This document shows positions 42,862 through 54,484 of a stretch of 64,000 nucleotides of DNA, piece by piece; position 1 is the first letter of the stretch, and the number at the start of each line of letters is the position of its first letter. Under the pieces are notes generated by a model. The model ran no database searches. It saw only the letters and a program-made list of their open reading frames with translations, and was not told where the DNA came from. The stretch is from Triatoma infestans. Lineage: Eukaryota; Arthropoda; Insecta; Hemiptera; Reduviidae. The DNA lies in NCBI GenBank assembly GCA_011037195.1, contig JAAEAF010014409.1:86277-150276 (forward strand), given 5' to 3'. The position numbers were made by a program, and so were the translations under genes.

Positions 42862-44137
42862 ATGGCGCAGAACATTCCAGTGTCCAAATTCACATTCAGT
42901 TATCTTAGGAAGAAATACGACTGCGGTGAGATGGTTAACCACATTACTTCTACATTAAAGAAATTAGCCTCTCGGGAAAACACCAGGGTTTTTTTGCTTA
43001 AATGCAGAACTAGTCGGGTTTTCCCGAAACATATAGACAACGCCCTTAGCAATATTCCGACATAACACATTGGGACTGTCAGAACAATTGAAGCGCTGTG
43101 TATTTCTTTTCAAGAAGTTCTTGCTCAACTGCGAAATCAGCTCCGTCAGTTGGGAAATTAAGTTCCTGGATCAAGATTTCAAGAATTCAGGCTCCAAACT
43201 CCGCGGCATCCTCGGCGACACCGATTTTTTAGTTTTTCAAAACATAGTTGACCAGCTGCACACTACATACAAAAAACACCACAGACCTACCTTACACAGA
43301 AAATTCACCCACATTGTAAGTACCATTGGTTTCGATAATTATCCCACCTCTAAACCTTCTTGGTTGAAAAATATTTCCTCCATCACTATTCCTAATGATG
43401 TCCAAAAAATCCTAAGTTTTGGCCCTAACTTTAACCTCCCCAGCCGTTCTCCTAAACATAGCATGCCCAACCTTATCATCGACACTGAATACATCCTACG
43501 GACTACTGACATCTCAGACGACAACAAAGAGTGCCTTAGACTAGAAATTGTCAACATTATGACTAACTACTTACACAAAAATAATTGCACATCCAGACCA
43601 CATCTCTTCCAAAAAGTTTTTTTCATGACCCCACTAAACAGTTTTTTCGCCACTAAACAGTTTATACAATCTCACCATGACGATATTATCGTCACAAAGG
43701 CAGACAAAGGCAATTCCACTGTCATTATGGACAAACATGATTACATTGACAAAATGACTAACCTCTTCTCTGACACTAATACTTACTCCCTTTTGGACAG
43801 AGACATCACCGCTAAACAGCAAAACTTATTCAACCAGCACATAAAGAAATTGAAAAATCTTGGCCACATTGATATAAACACTTATTACAGACTTATCAAC
43901 CATCACAGTGCACCTCCTTGTGCCTATGGACTGCCCAAAATTCATAAGCCCCTTTGCCCTATTCGTCCCATCATCTCCTCCATTAATAGCCTTTCTTCCA
44001 ATCTCAGTAAATTCATACTTCCCGCTCTTCAACCTATTAGTTCCCAAAACACTTACGACGTCAAAAATTCCTTTGATTTCATTGAGAAAATAAAACCCAT
44101 AACAACCCCCCCCCAAATACATCTTGATTTCTCTTGA
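42862..44137 (+). pseudogene. Penelope-like protein, N-terminal region and first half of RT
   Basis: The ATG at 42862 opens MAQNIPVSKFTFSYLRKKYD. After a frameshift at about 43065 the chain runs on with GLSEQLKRCVFLFKKFL and later VTKADKGNSTVIMDKHDYID, YSLLDRDITAKQQN, APPCAYGLPKIHKPLCPIRP and IISSINSLSSNLSKFILP. KADKGN and YGLPKIHK are hallmark boxes of Penelope RTs. The frame is lost again in a C8 tract near 44108-44115, just before LDVTSLFTNIP, the box with the first catalytic Asp. Confidence 0.9.
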
Positions 44138-45040
44138 TGTCACCTCTCTGTTCACGAACATTCCACTTGACCTAGTTATCTCTTTAGTTTCTCTCAACTG
44201 GCCATCCATTCATCCTCACACGACTATCCCACGAGATCTCTTTATTGAAACACTTGACCTGTGCTGCAAATGAGGATATTTTGTCTTCCAAGAGCGCTTT
44301 TATCTGCAAAAGAACGGCTTGGCCATGGGCAGTTGTCTTGCTCCTTGTCTGGCCAACATTATTATGAATGACCTTTTAGATAAAGTCCTTCCAACTCTTT
44401 GCCCCTCTATTTCTCATATTTTTAAATATGTTGATGATCTTTTTCTTGTCGTCAACCCAACAGATACATCAAAGATCCTTCAGCATTTCAACTCTTACCA
44501 CAACAAACTACAATTCACTATTGAAAAAAAACATAACATACTTCCTTTCCTTGAAACACTCATTATACGGAATCCCGACAATACCTTAACTTACGATTGG
44601 TACACTAAATTTACTTACTCCGGACGCCTTCTCTACTATCTCTCTAACCACCCTTTCCATCAAAATTTCAACACAGCCAAAAATCTAGTTCACCGGGCTT
44701 CCCATCTCTCTTTCTCATCCTACTTTCCACAAGAAAAACCTTAAAAAATCTAGGGAAATCCTTGCCTCCAACGGGTACCCTCCCCATATCATAAACAAAA
44801 TTATCAAAAATTCCGCCTCACCTATATCCGTACATAGGTTACCCAGTCAAAATCTTAGCAATAACCCACCCATCTATAGATCCCTCACACATATCAATTC
44901 TCTCTCGCAAAAAATCAACAAATCCCTTAAGAAACAGATTCCCAATCTCACCATAGGCTTCACCACTTCAAACAAACTTTACAAACTCTACTCCAAACTT
45001 AAAGATCCTACTCCCAAACCAACAAAACACACACGGTCTA
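44133..45040 (+). pseudogene. Penelope-like RT, second half
   Basis: The region begins LDVTSLFTNIPLDLVISL and meets an in-frame TGA at about 44270. It resumes NGLAMGSCLAPCLANIIMND, then HIFKYVDDLFLVVNPTDTS (catalytic YVDD), KLQFTIEKKHNILPFLETLI and NTLTYDWYTKFTYSGRLLYY. A further frameshift near 44730 leads to REILASNGYPPHIINKIIKN. Motif order is as expected for the family. Confidence 0.88.
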
Positions 45041-45424
45041 TAAATTGAAATGCTCTACTCCCAATTGCAATGCTTCCTATGTAGGAGAAAGTTCACAATA
45101 CTTACACGAAAGACTCGAAACAGCACAAATACGACATTACTTCTAAGAAAATAGAAGTACAGCACTTTCCAAGACGCTCTATCCTTGAACCATACTTTTG
45201 ATTTCCATAATCCTTCTATCCTCGCTACCCAGCCCAATTACACCAAGCGACTCCTTAAGGAGTCCATACACATCCATCTCCAACCTGACCCCGTTAATCA
45301 TAAAAAAGACAAAGACCTAATTTCTTCCCATTACAATGTTCCCTTAAAAAATCCTGAGGAAAAAAAAAGAAAAAAAAGAAGCAATTTCTACCCCCACTCC
45401 ATACATAACTTTCTCCACACATAA
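45040..45424 (+). pseudogene. Penelope-like GIY-YIG endonuclease domain
   Basis: The translation VYKLKCSTPNCNASYVGESS contains the paired 'Y.L.C..C...YVGE' signature of the GIY-YIG domain of Penelope elements. It continues QYLHERLETAQIRHYF and, after a frameshift, NHTFDFHNPSILATQPNYTK and RLLKESIHIHLQPDPVN, which match the domain's C-terminal half. It would nick target DNA in an active element. Confidence 0.82.
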
Positions 45425-45578
45425 CGATATTACATAACGGTCCCCCCTTCTCCTGGCTTTCTACATTACAACATACACCCATTCATTACAGACTTAGCAG
45501 TTCCACAGTAATCGCAACTATATATTTTGTTTTTTGTTTGTGTTTTGAGTTATAATTTTTTCTCTTTATTTTTGCATT

Positions 45579-45619
45579 GTTCCTGAAAAAGGCAAACAAA
45601 GTTTGTCGAAACGTCGAAC
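45579..45619 (+). ncRNA. Hammerhead-like motif in Penelope 3' terminal region
   Basis: GTTC (45579-45582) and GAAC (45616-45619) pair as stem I. Between them are CTGAAAA (one base off CUGANGA), the hairpin GGCAAAC-AAA-GTTTGTC, GAAA (45608-45611) and CGTC. Hammerhead motifs are known from Penelope-like elements, which supports the reading. No room is left for an intramolecular stem III. Confidence 0.6.
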
Positions 45620-45713
45620 TTGTTTATAATTAAAAAACAATTACAAAATTACTCTTTTATTTTTTGTTTTTCACCTTGAATTGGTCGATAAGCCAACAAA
45701 TTCTTGTTTTCAT

Positions 45714-46020
45714 TTTATTTGAAACATTTGTTTCAGGGAAAATTGTTTTTTTTTAGGGGAATTCTGAGGGAACAGTTACGTTAAGGTTTCCATTAAAGTG
45801 CCACTTCATTACAGTGTATGGTTCTAGCAACTACTAATAGTAACTAGCAATAGTTACTAATAGTAACATGGATTCAAGCACTCCTAGGACTCGAAATTTT
45901 AAAGAAAATCGTAAAACCAGTAGTGACATTTTACGGAATAGTTTTTGTGTTTTTTGGGGGATTTGGGGGATTTGGGATGCTTTGTTTGGTGGAATTTGAG
46001 AATTGAAGCTAAATTTAAGC
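45714..46020 (+). repeat. Repeat R continuation after Penelope element
   Basis: TTTATTTGAAACATTTGTTT and CAGGGAAAATTG continue the R copy cut at 42760. GTTAAGGTTTCCATTAAAGT and TTCATTACAGTGTATGG follow. A small TAGTAACTAGCAATAGTTACTA palindromic stretch lies near 45838-45866. Confidence 0.6.
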
Positions 46021-46790
46021 AATTCAAATTGGCGCCACTAGGTTTATGAGTGTTGATAGAGGGCGCCCACAACGTCCTTTATGTATAATTGTTTTTCAAT
46101 AATTTTGGCCTAATTACGAAACAAATAGATAAATAAAATATGGAAAAAAAAGCGTATGGTACAAATAATTGTTATTAATGTATATTTTTAGTGAAATAAA
46201 CTAGAATACTAACAAAAGTACTGTAATAAATTTGATATAACGAGTTAATTATTAAAGAAAAAACCCTATTGATTATGTTTCATCACCATAATATACTTTT
46301 GAAACATAATATATATATATATATATATATATAAGAGATAGATGACTTTTCTCCAGCAGCGAAACATTATGACTGACTGATGGTTATTATATGAACATTA
46401 ATAAAACAAGAGAAACAAAAATTTTGTATTATGCTCTATACTTTTTATTTCTTTATTACATAATATTGCAGCTGTAATCAAATACTAACTTTATTATAGG
46501 GCAATGAATAGTTTTTCAAAATTTATTACTAGTTCATTTACTGGTATCTAAAATAGTTTATTATGATCAGCTGTGCAATTGTTTTTTATATATATCAGCT
46601 AATTTAATAATTTATTAAAAATATAATGTGATTCACGCCCATGGCTTTCTCTTATTATAAATGTTTATTAAAAAAATGGAATTTTTGCTATGTGTTTATA
46701 ATATCCTTGAAATTTCAGCAGGTATGGAAAAACTAAATATTTTACATGACCCAATAATATTAGAAAAGAGTAATTCAAAGTACGCGTGGG
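46021..46790. other. AT-rich region, no gene recognised
   Basis: It contains a TA microsatellite at 46309-46332 and otherwise featureless AT-rich sequence. Confidence 0.5.
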
Positions 46791-46990
46791 AAACCCCTCA
46801 ATCAAAGTTTCTCTTTAATGAAAAATGTTTGAAATAAAAGTTGTTCGAAAATTTCAATATTTGTAGTTGATATACTAAGTTTAACGTAATTTTTGGTGAC
46901 ATTTTAAAGAATATTGAAAAAAAAACTTATCACTTTCGGCACTTCCGGTTTATCGATTTTGGCCAAAACTTTCAAAGCTTTTTTACCTCA
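46790..46990 (-). repeat. Repeat R, reverse fragment
   Basis: Boxes: ATGTTTGAAATAAAAGTTGT, ATACTAAGTTTAACGTAATT and TTCGGCACTTCCGGTTTATC. Confidence 0.6.
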
Positions 46991-47665
46991 TACAGTTACA
47001 TTATTACGGTGGGTGAAATTCGAATTAAGAGTCTCAATAAGACATCGTCAGTGAGTTGTTTCAAGGAAATTTAACTCGTGGATGGATGATTTTGAGCTTT
47101 AGCCGGGTGATTTCTTTTGTAGAGTTTGTGGAATAGAAGTTGGTATAGCTATTAATGTCTTTGGAAAGGCTTTCAGATCAATTGTCTGTTTGTTTGGGCA
47201 TCAGTACAAAGGTCGGTAAATCAGATCCTGATAGATTTCTGATCTAGGACCAATGGACAGCGCAGAACTTTGGAACCTACTAAAGATAGAAGCCCCCAAA
47301 ACTTTACACATACCATTGCCTTCTATTTCTTCGATAATGTTTAATTCAGTGGCGGACGATTATAGACAATGATCAGATTGAAGTAAGACCAAGTACTCAC
47401 ATGTTCTTGTTTCATTTAGTCTAATACTTGGAACGGATATGTAATATATTAAAAGTGAAAAATCTAAAAAAGTGAGATTGTTCTAAAAATACCAGATTAC
47501 TAACAGTTGCAAAAAAAAAACAACAAACAAACAACGAAAGTACCACCTATGCACGTGTGAATGTGTACTGAAACCCACGCTGGGTTTGCAAATACAGCTA
47601 ACATTACATTGTAACCTCGTGTAGGAAGTCCGTGGGTGATAGACTGCAATATGTAAGTGTGACGT

Positions 47666-47707
<42 letters not shown>

Positions 47708-48480
47708 GATTAGATTTATTTAATTGATTTTTCTTGTACTACCTACACAGATTTGCTCTTTTCTGATCAAAGTATCAAATACATATGCACTTTCTAGTTT
47801 TTCCAGATTTACCTGTTATGGAATCCTGATAGTATAAGGTTAACTTAGCTGATTGGCTAAGCTTCATTTAGGGACTAACGTGGATCTTAAAGTTGGAAGG
47901 AAAGTTGCAGTTAGTAACGGAACTAAGTTGTGAAAAAAAAAAGATTAACCGAAGGAAGCAGCGATGTCATGTCTCGCCGCGGAAAATTCGCCATCTAGAG
48001 TACGACTGTTGACTACTTCGGGTTTATTACTTTGGACATCATAAAAATACTAATTCTAGAAATATAATCTTCGGATCCTTGCAACAGAAGTAGATACCAA
48101 CTGTCCAAAGTTTCAATTAGCTCCGCGATTTCACCACACTCAAGAATAGTATGATTATTGAAGTCCATACTGAGGCGAGGGACAACTACAATCATTGGTT
48201 CCATGCTGGAGTGACTGGAGCAAACCAGTGAAATTCCTTGCATTTCACTCCTTGAAAAATGCTTGCACTTAGCATTCCTTTTTTTTGCCTTAAGTTTTTA
48301 CTCTGCATGTCCTGAGGATACTGGTATACTTTCCTCAAAATAGCCGTTGTTTAAAGTTTACAATTCTCCCATTCATGTAAATTGAAGGCAACTACATCTA
48401 GCAAGGTTTATATTATGTTTGAAGAGTCAACAGTCCAATTACGTAAACTATGTACATGGAATAGTCAATTATAACTATGT
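46991..48480. other. No gene recognised
   Basis: Short frames, including the minus frame 48013-48243, have no recognisable motif. A CA/TA microsatellite lies at 47666-47707. Confidence 0.45.
47666..47707. repeat. (CA)n(TA)n compound microsatellite
   Basis: Thirteen CA units pass directly into about eight TA units. Confidence 0.9.
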
Positions 48481-48483
48481 TAA

Positions 48484-48606
48484 TTGCAGTAGAAGCAAGT
48501 CATGTGAGTGTTTCACACCAGATTTTGTTTTCTTCAAAATTGTCATCAAAATAAATTGCAAACAAATTCTGTTGTGAACACTCACTCGACTTTCTCTTAC
48601 TGCAGT
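48484..48606. repeat. Mini-palindrome of two R right ends
   Basis: The left arm reads TGCAGTAGAAGCAAGTCATG, then TGAGTGTTTCACACCAGATT. The right arm reads TCTGTTGTGAACACTCACTC, then GACTTTCTCTTACTGCAG, its reverse complement with few changes. The loop is about 45 bp of AT-rich sequence. Two R right ends face each other without the rest of the repeat. Confidence 0.7.
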
Positions 48607-48609
48607 TTT

Positions 48610-49355
48610 CATTGAACGTGTTTAAACGTAGAAAATTTGGGAATAAAATTTAAAAAAAAAAAAACAACAAATAAACGGAAGTGACAGAATTAGTCGTTAA
48701 AATATATTGCAATCTAAAGAATGTTTAAAAATAGAAACAAGAAGAACAAAACATACAAACAAATCAACAATGTTCAAACTTCTCCACTGAATAAATTAAC
48801 ATTTTAGATACATGTTACGTGTTTTGTTTTTAAATGACTTTATTTAAACTGTTCTTTAAAAAATAAAGAGACGATCTGAAAAAAGTGATTAGTGATGGAA
48901 TGTCTTATCTTTTGTTTTGTTTTTTTCCATGTAAAATACATTGAATATATGTTACAACATAGAAAAACAAATGTCCACTAACAATAATTATATCCTATTT
49001 ATACAAACAGACAAAGAAAAAAATCCAAATAATAGAAATAACTATTGTTTTTGGTTTTTTTAAAATAAACTAGACAAAGATCTCTAAAACCATTTAAGGC
49101 CATGAAGAAGAGACCTTGAAGCGGTTAGAGAAATATTTAGCATACAGCGAAGGGGTTGGGGTGGGGTAGTGTGCGTGTTGCAAAAACTTTAGAAACCATA
49201 GCAACGAAACAGGTTTTTGTATAATATATACAAAGCAACCAATCAGCGAGAAGACTTTACAACTGGATGAAGTAGAAAGAAGTTGGGTCACAGTGTAATA
49301 GTGTGAGCTTTGGCTTAAGTATAATATAGTACGTTTGCTATTTTGGGGAAATCTA
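48610..49355. other. AT-rich region, no gene recognised
   Basis: No domain-bearing frame was seen. A G-rich piece GGGGTTGGGGTGGGGTAGTG lies at 49152-49171. Confidence 0.45.
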
Positions 49356-49359
49356 CCCC

Positions 49360-49500
49360 ACTACTAGCACTTTGTTACTTTCATTTACTTACTGTAAGGG
49401 CAACTATTGCGATCGCGTCTAATTTAGAGACTAGCACTACCTATTTTCAAGCCCTCGAAGTATGAAAAAGTCTGGAGTGAAACACTCATATGACTTATTA
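49360..49500. repeat. R fragments: left end joined to inverted right end
   Basis: GCAACTATTGCGATCGCGTC (left end, forward) is followed by TCTGGAGTGAAACACTCATA and TGACTTATTATTACT, a right end in reverse. Confidence 0.5.
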
Positions 49501-49649
49501 TTACTACCGTTAATACAACATAATATTAACTAACTTTCATTAAACAAGGACATTTTTATTCAGTTGCTCTTATATAAATATAGAGCTGGTGAGGCTGCCT
49601 GTTGCTTAGCACACATAGCAGGTAGAAATTGAGTATGTTTAAATTGTAG

Positions 49650-50200
49650 TCCAAAGGCAGACCCAAAACCGAACTAACATTTGAAATGTAATGTCACAGA
49701 ATCCGTAGAATTCCCTAAAATCAATTTTTCCGGGAAAACTGTTCAAGTAAAATTTAAAAGTTGTATTATCGTGCATTTAGGATTACCTAGTTTTTGAGAA
49801 AAAAAAACAATAAACTCACAGAAGTCTATTTTGTAAAGTTCACTTGAATACTGAAGTGGTACTTTAGAGAAAAACTTGACGTTATTGTCCCGAATAGGCC
49901 CCCCCGTTATTGTCCCGAATAGGCCCCCCCGTTATTGTCCCGAGTAGGACCCCCCGTTATTGTCCCGAGTAGGTCCCCCCCCCGTTATTGTCCCGAGTAG
50001 GCTCCCCCGTTATTTCCCGAGTAGGACCCCCCGTTATTGTCCCGAGTAGGTCCCCTACAATAAACTTTCCTGGAAAAATATTAGAAATAAAAGTAAGAAC
50101 GGTCGAACTTAAACAGAATAGGTTTGCACTTACTATGATTTTTTTCATTTTTGAACATGTTTTTTCGTACTCATAGGACCTCAAAACATGCGCTCTCGAC
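49650..50200 (-). repeat. Repeat R, reverse, with expanded minisatellite
   Basis: Boxes: AATTTTTCCGGGAAAACTGT, AGTGGTACTTTAGAGAAAAA and CTTGACGTTATTGTCCCGA, which starts the minisatellite, then CTGGAAAAATATTAGAAATA and CGTACTCATAGGACCTCAAA. Confidence 0.6.
49881..50054. repeat. ~25-bp minisatellite, seven units
   Basis: Seven head-to-tail units of GTTATTGTCCCGA(A/G)TAGG plus a C run of variable length. It grows out of the R box CTTAACGTTACTGTCCC. The units differ mainly in C-run length and in the base before it. Confidence 0.9.
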
Positions 50201-50204
50201 GCTA

Positions 50205-50770
50205 TGCACGGCGCATCTCACGAAGCCATATTCGGCGCTTAATTCAGTGTTGAATCACTTTTTTAAACAAGCATTAGTCAATCTATAATCAAGTTTCAAT
50301 GAACAAGCTTCACTCAGCTTCCAAACATATTGTTGTGAGGCGATGGGTGGAACTTTTCCCGAAGGCAAACCAGCCAACTTCGTTCCACAGAACAGAAATA
50401 CTGGGACTCTACTAACATCATTGCGAAACCTCGACCACCAGAAACTTTTCCTCAACTCTCGAGCACGGAGACAGAACTCCGCAGGGGTGGCTCACGATCC
50501 CGTGGTACCATTCTGCCCTAGGAATCAAGTCCCCTACTTAAAGGCCTAGAATGGTCACTAACCCGGCAATGGACAAGTCACGCCTGAACATGACCTACGA
50601 TTTTACCACATCCTCCTGACACCAGCTCAGCTTCCAAACAGTCAAGCCATTTTCTCATCAGTCACCTCTTTAAGGAATCTACCAAGAAGCACTTGTAGAA
50701 GCCAGAGAAATTTCTCAAACCGGTCACCAAATGCTGAGCTTGTCTATATCCCAGTACAGTTTTTAATCAC
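50205..50770. other. GC-richer segment without recognised gene
   Basis: This sequence is of more balanced composition than its neighbours. Short frames on both strands (50255-50455 minus, 50343-50549 plus) show no motif I know. It could be a piece of an unrecognised transposon. Confidence 0.4.
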
Positions 50771-50834
50771 TCCTTAATCAACTTGTTTTCCTATAAACGA
50801 ATAATATAATTGTGAGAAAAATGCAATAGTTAGT

Positions 50835-51062
50835 TTGTCTATTACACCTGCCACTATTACAGCAGCTAAACTTTAAGTAAACATTCCAAATTTGTCTATT
50901 ACACCTACCACTATTACAGCAGCTAAACTTTAAGTAAACATTCCAAATTTGTCTATTACACCTACCACTATTACAGCAGCTAAACTTTAAGTAAACATTC
51001 CAAATTTGTCTATTACACCTACCACTATTACAGCAGCTAAACTTTAAGTAAACATTCCAAAT
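50835..51062. repeat. 57-bp tandem repeat, four units
   Basis: Four near-identical 57-bp units beginning TTGTCTATTACACCTACC and ending AAACATTCCAAAT. Because 57 is divisible by three, the minus strand stays open and reads QIWNVYLKFSCCNSGRCNR four times. I do not regard that as a gene. Confidence 0.93.
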
Positions 51063-51599
51063 TTGAAGCGAATTTGCCACTCAAAGTTGTATCTCTCTGT
51101 ATCTCTACTAAAAGAAAGTCGTATGTTCCATACCATATTTTGTTTCTATTAACTTCAATAAAGGTGAGATGAAAGAAAAGTGGCTTCTCCAGTAATTTTA
51201 CTCTAAATTAAAAAAAAACTTTAAATGGGTAAAATTTTACATTATGGTTGGTTTATTTCTAATATATGTAATGAGTTAAAAAAAAAAACTGGGTAGGCCT
51301 TTCATAAAATGTATTATATAATGACCTTAACATTTCGAAATAGATGCAGGAATTTGTTTTTTTTTTTACAAGTATCTCATAATACTCAGTCTTGCTTCTT
51401 TCATACATACATTTATACACACACAAGTATTGGGGCGCTTTGTATGTTGACCTTTTCCAGCTCAATTAAACTTGATCCAGGTTTTTAGGAAGCCGCACCT
51501 GTACATGTATAACCTCACTAAAGAATAGATGCTCTTTTTATTATTTTTCTATATGTTGTATTTATAAAATATGTAATATTTATGAGGCAGTGGCCTAAA

Positions 51600-52460
51600 A
51601 AGAATTACTTGTAAAATAGTTTTTAAGGCTTTTATCTTTTCTTACTGCTTGACAAGTGAGAATTATTGTCGATTTTAAAAAAGTGTCTAAAAAGAATTTT
51701 TATAACCGGAAATACTATGCTGTGACCATGATTCCTGAGTATAAACAAATCTGGTGTGAAATATTCACACGACCGTCTCTCACTGCAATTACAAAATTCA
51801 CAAATATTCTTTAAACTTGCACTTTTTTTTACCCCCCGGAGCTCTAAAGTAAATTCAAAAGGATGGGGGTTACATCTTTGTAGGAACTCTTGCCAGGTAG
51901 TCATTAAATGTAGGTACATTGTGGTCCAAAAGATGGCGCCAATTACCTTAAAATCAGTTAAAAAAGTATGTTTCAAATAAAAGTGATTCTTTTATATATG
52001 TGCAGTGAGCATTTCAAGTTTAAAGATAAACATTATAGTTTTTCAAATTTGGAATTCAGGTAATGCTTCTAATATATATTAATATTATTTAGGCGCCATA
52101 ACCATACAGTATACTGAAATGGTCGTTAAGAGGTAAGCTTAACGCCACTGTTCTCTCAAACGCCCCCCCAAAAATCAGTTTTCCCAGGAAAATTGATCAA
52201 ATTATGGTATATAGTGTATAGACAGGAAGTATTTGTGTACCTAGATAGTACCACGAAGAAAATCGTTGGAGACGTTTTCAAGAAAATCACGAAAAACGGA
52301 AGAAAAAAACACTCAGTAAGTTCTGAACTTCCAGTTGGCTGGTTTTTGCTCAAAATCTTCTATTCGGATGCGGTGGTGGTACGTAACGGAATATCAAGTT
52401 TGAACTTATTGCGATTTTTCGTTTTTGAGATATTTTGTTCAGACACTTTTCCCTAAAAAC
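51600..52460. repeat. R fragments, reverse then forward boxes
   Basis: Right end in reverse: GGTGTGAAATATTCACACGA, CCGTCTCTCACTGCAATTAC (51750-51795). Reverse R: TTTCAAATAAAAGTGATTCT (51971), AACCATACAGTATACTGAAA (52099), a C run (52162), AAAATCGTTGGAGACGTTTT (52258) and GAACTTCCAGTTGGCTGGTT (52324). Then comes GTGGTACGTAACGGAATATC. Confidence 0.6.
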
Positions 52461-52494
52461 ACTTTTTGTTGTAGTCAGTACCTCAGCACATGTA

Positions 52495-52830
52495 GTGTGT
52501 GCGTGTGTGTGCGTGCGTGTGCGTGTGTGCGCGCGCGCGTGTGGTAGTTGCAGTTAGTATACAAAATTAAGAACAAAAATCATTGGAGCTGTTTTCGTTA
52601 AATTCGACCCGTCTACCCTATAAAAGGAGTTTTTGAACTGACCCAATTTTGACTTAAAGCAGTCAATTTTCAAATAAAACGTATAGCTACAATTATTTGT
52701 GTGTGTAGATAGTATACGAAGTTTAAAGAAAATTGCTGAAGCCGTTTTCAAGAAAATCAGTAAAGACGCACTTTCACTTGATGGATTTTGCTTGAAATCT
52801 CTATTTCTAAGAGTAAGAGTAAAAAGAAGA
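52495..52830 (-). repeat. Repeat R, reverse fragment with GT/GC tract
   Basis: An imperfect GT/GC alternating tract at 52497-52543 is followed by AAAATTAAGAACAAAAATCA, TTTCAAATAAAACGTATAGC, GAAGTTTAAAGAAAATTGCT and CGCACTTTCACTTGATGGAT. Confidence 0.6.
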
Positions 52831-52959
52831 ATGCCTTATCTGACATCGGCTTAAAGTGACATTCTTACAATAAAGTGTAAGTCAGTCTCCTTGGGAATTG
52901 TATTCAAAGTACAGTTCACAGTCTTAACATTTCAAACAAATATATAGTGGAGGCAGTGG

Positions 52960-53800
52960 TACGTGTTGGTATCCAGCGCAAAACAGATATCATTCGTGCA
53001 AATTTTCGGAATTGAGTGTTCACCGAAAATACATTTTTTAAAGTCCCTCAATGAAATCACAGAAAGCTCAAACTTGTTATTCCATGTAACTAATACCACC
53101 GCATCTGACAAAGGTTTCGGACATATTCCATCACCCGGAAATATGATTTTAATGAAGGTTTTTTTAATTTAATTTTTCGCAATTTTCTCGCGAAACGGTT
53201 GCAATAATTTTCTATAAACGTCGTATTATTACATCTCACATAAATACCTACCACTTTTATTTGAAATATTTCCCTGGGAAAATTGATTTATGAAAGTACC
53301 ACTTCAGTACAATGTATGGTTTAACCATCTATATAATAAAAATATACATATTGGAAGAATTGATTGAATTTGAAGAAATTCGGCTAACTGGAAGTGCGAC
53401 TTTCCACTGTAGGATTTGGTGTTTTTTGGAATTGTCTTGGAAAACTATGAAATTGTCTTGGAAAACTATGAAAACGATTTTCTTCAAACTCGGAGTGTGT
53501 CCTTCGCACAGATAAACAATGTATATCACTTTTATTTAAAATATTTTTCCGAAAAAAATTTGATTTTAGTGGGGTTTTGTGGAGTCTTGGCAGTTAAGAT
53601 TAAATTTAAACTACACAGGGGGCACTCTAGTGCAACCCCGATAAAGTATACAATTATAATCCCTACCACTTTTTTCATAGCCAGCTCAACTAAACGTCGT
53701 AAATGTTGCAATTCTAAAGAAAGTTTGTTAATTAAATTGTATTGGAGTAAGAGTACGTCTTTTGAGCGTTTCATATCAAACTTTTTTTTTAAAGTTCACT
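52960..53800 (+). repeat. Repeat R, forward
   Basis: Boxes: GAATTGAGTGTTCACCGAAA, TACATTTTTTAAAGTCCCTC, ATCACAGAAAGCTCAAACTT, CCACCGCATCTGACAAAGGT, TTTCGGACATATTCCATCAC, CACTTTTATTTGAAATATTT, GTACAATGTATGGTTTAACC, GGCTAACTGGAAGTGCGACT, GTATATCACTTTTATTTAAA and TTGGAGTAAGAGTACGTCTT at the right end. A 19-bp internal duplication (TTGTCTTGGAAAACTATGA) lies at 53431-53470. Confidence 0.75.
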
Positions 53801-53809
53801 ATTAGGATT

Positions 53810-54480
53810 AGGTTTAGGATGGAGCTTCAATTGATATAACGCCGTTAAATATTGATTTTTTATCACCAGAAAAAGAAAGAATAACAGATAAAATCTTCCC
53901 ATAATAAAATATAGTTTTAGTTTTGCAAGGCGGCGCAAAAAAGAACCATTCATCTCTAAAACTCATTTCCTGTTTTATGCAAAGAATACTGCCCATATCT
54001 CGAACAATTCATTGCATGACTGAAATGTTCATTGTCCATACATGATATCAACAATAAAACTGAGCAATTTAATTACTTTGACCATATAAATTCTATTCAT
54101 TTATTACTTTTTATTAGACAAATTTAATTTTGTTCTTTGCTGGCTTTCTCTCTCTTAGTTTTTTTTGTTTAAACTACTTTAAGAGCATAATGTTTTAATT
54201 TCATTATAAATAAAGGATCAAAAAAATAACTTAATTAATTAAATAACGCAAAAAAAATATTAACGATTGTTCATTCATTTCCATGAATAAAATGCTAGAG
54301 AAAAATAAAACTTCAACAGAAGTTAAAGTGGTGTAGTGTTGGGACTGAACACTATTAGGGCAGATAACGGCTTAAATGCCACTTTTTTGTTTTACGGAAA
54401 AACAAAAGAAAAGCATCTTTTAAATATCTAGGAGGCAGTGAGTTGTAACAAACAGTTAGATCCTACGTTCCTAATTTTTA
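53810..54480. other. No gene recognised
   Basis: AT-rich sequence with no motif-bearing frame. Confidence 0.45.
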
Positions 54481-54484
54481 TTTT

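Larger units (their letters stand above)
42764..45713 (+). mobile_element. Penelope-like element with GIY-YIG domain, decayed
   Basis: The element is 2950 bp long and bounded by 49-bp direct repeats (42764-42812 and 45665-45713) differing at one base, both containing ACCTTGAATTGGTCGATAAG and CCAACAAATTCTTGTTTTCA. These are the remains of the terminal repeats typical of Penelope-like elements. Inside are the RT and a C-terminal GIY-YIG nuclease, with a hammerhead-like motif shortly before the 3' repeat. Frameshifts and a stop inactivate it. It is inserted into a forward R copy. Confidence 0.88.

Noticed and set aside
48013..48243. 76-codon minus-strand frame with acidic/leucine stretches
   Set aside because: No known motif, no neighbours and no splice context; not supported as a gene.
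49881..51062. Two direct-repeat arrays considered as CRISPR
   Set aside because: Units are contiguous with no unique spacers, there are no cas genes, and the DNA is animal nuclear.
50778..51080. 100-codon minus-strand frame as a Cys-rich repeat protein gene
   Set aside because: The frame exists only because the 57-bp unit is divisible by three; there is no promoter, splice or domain support.
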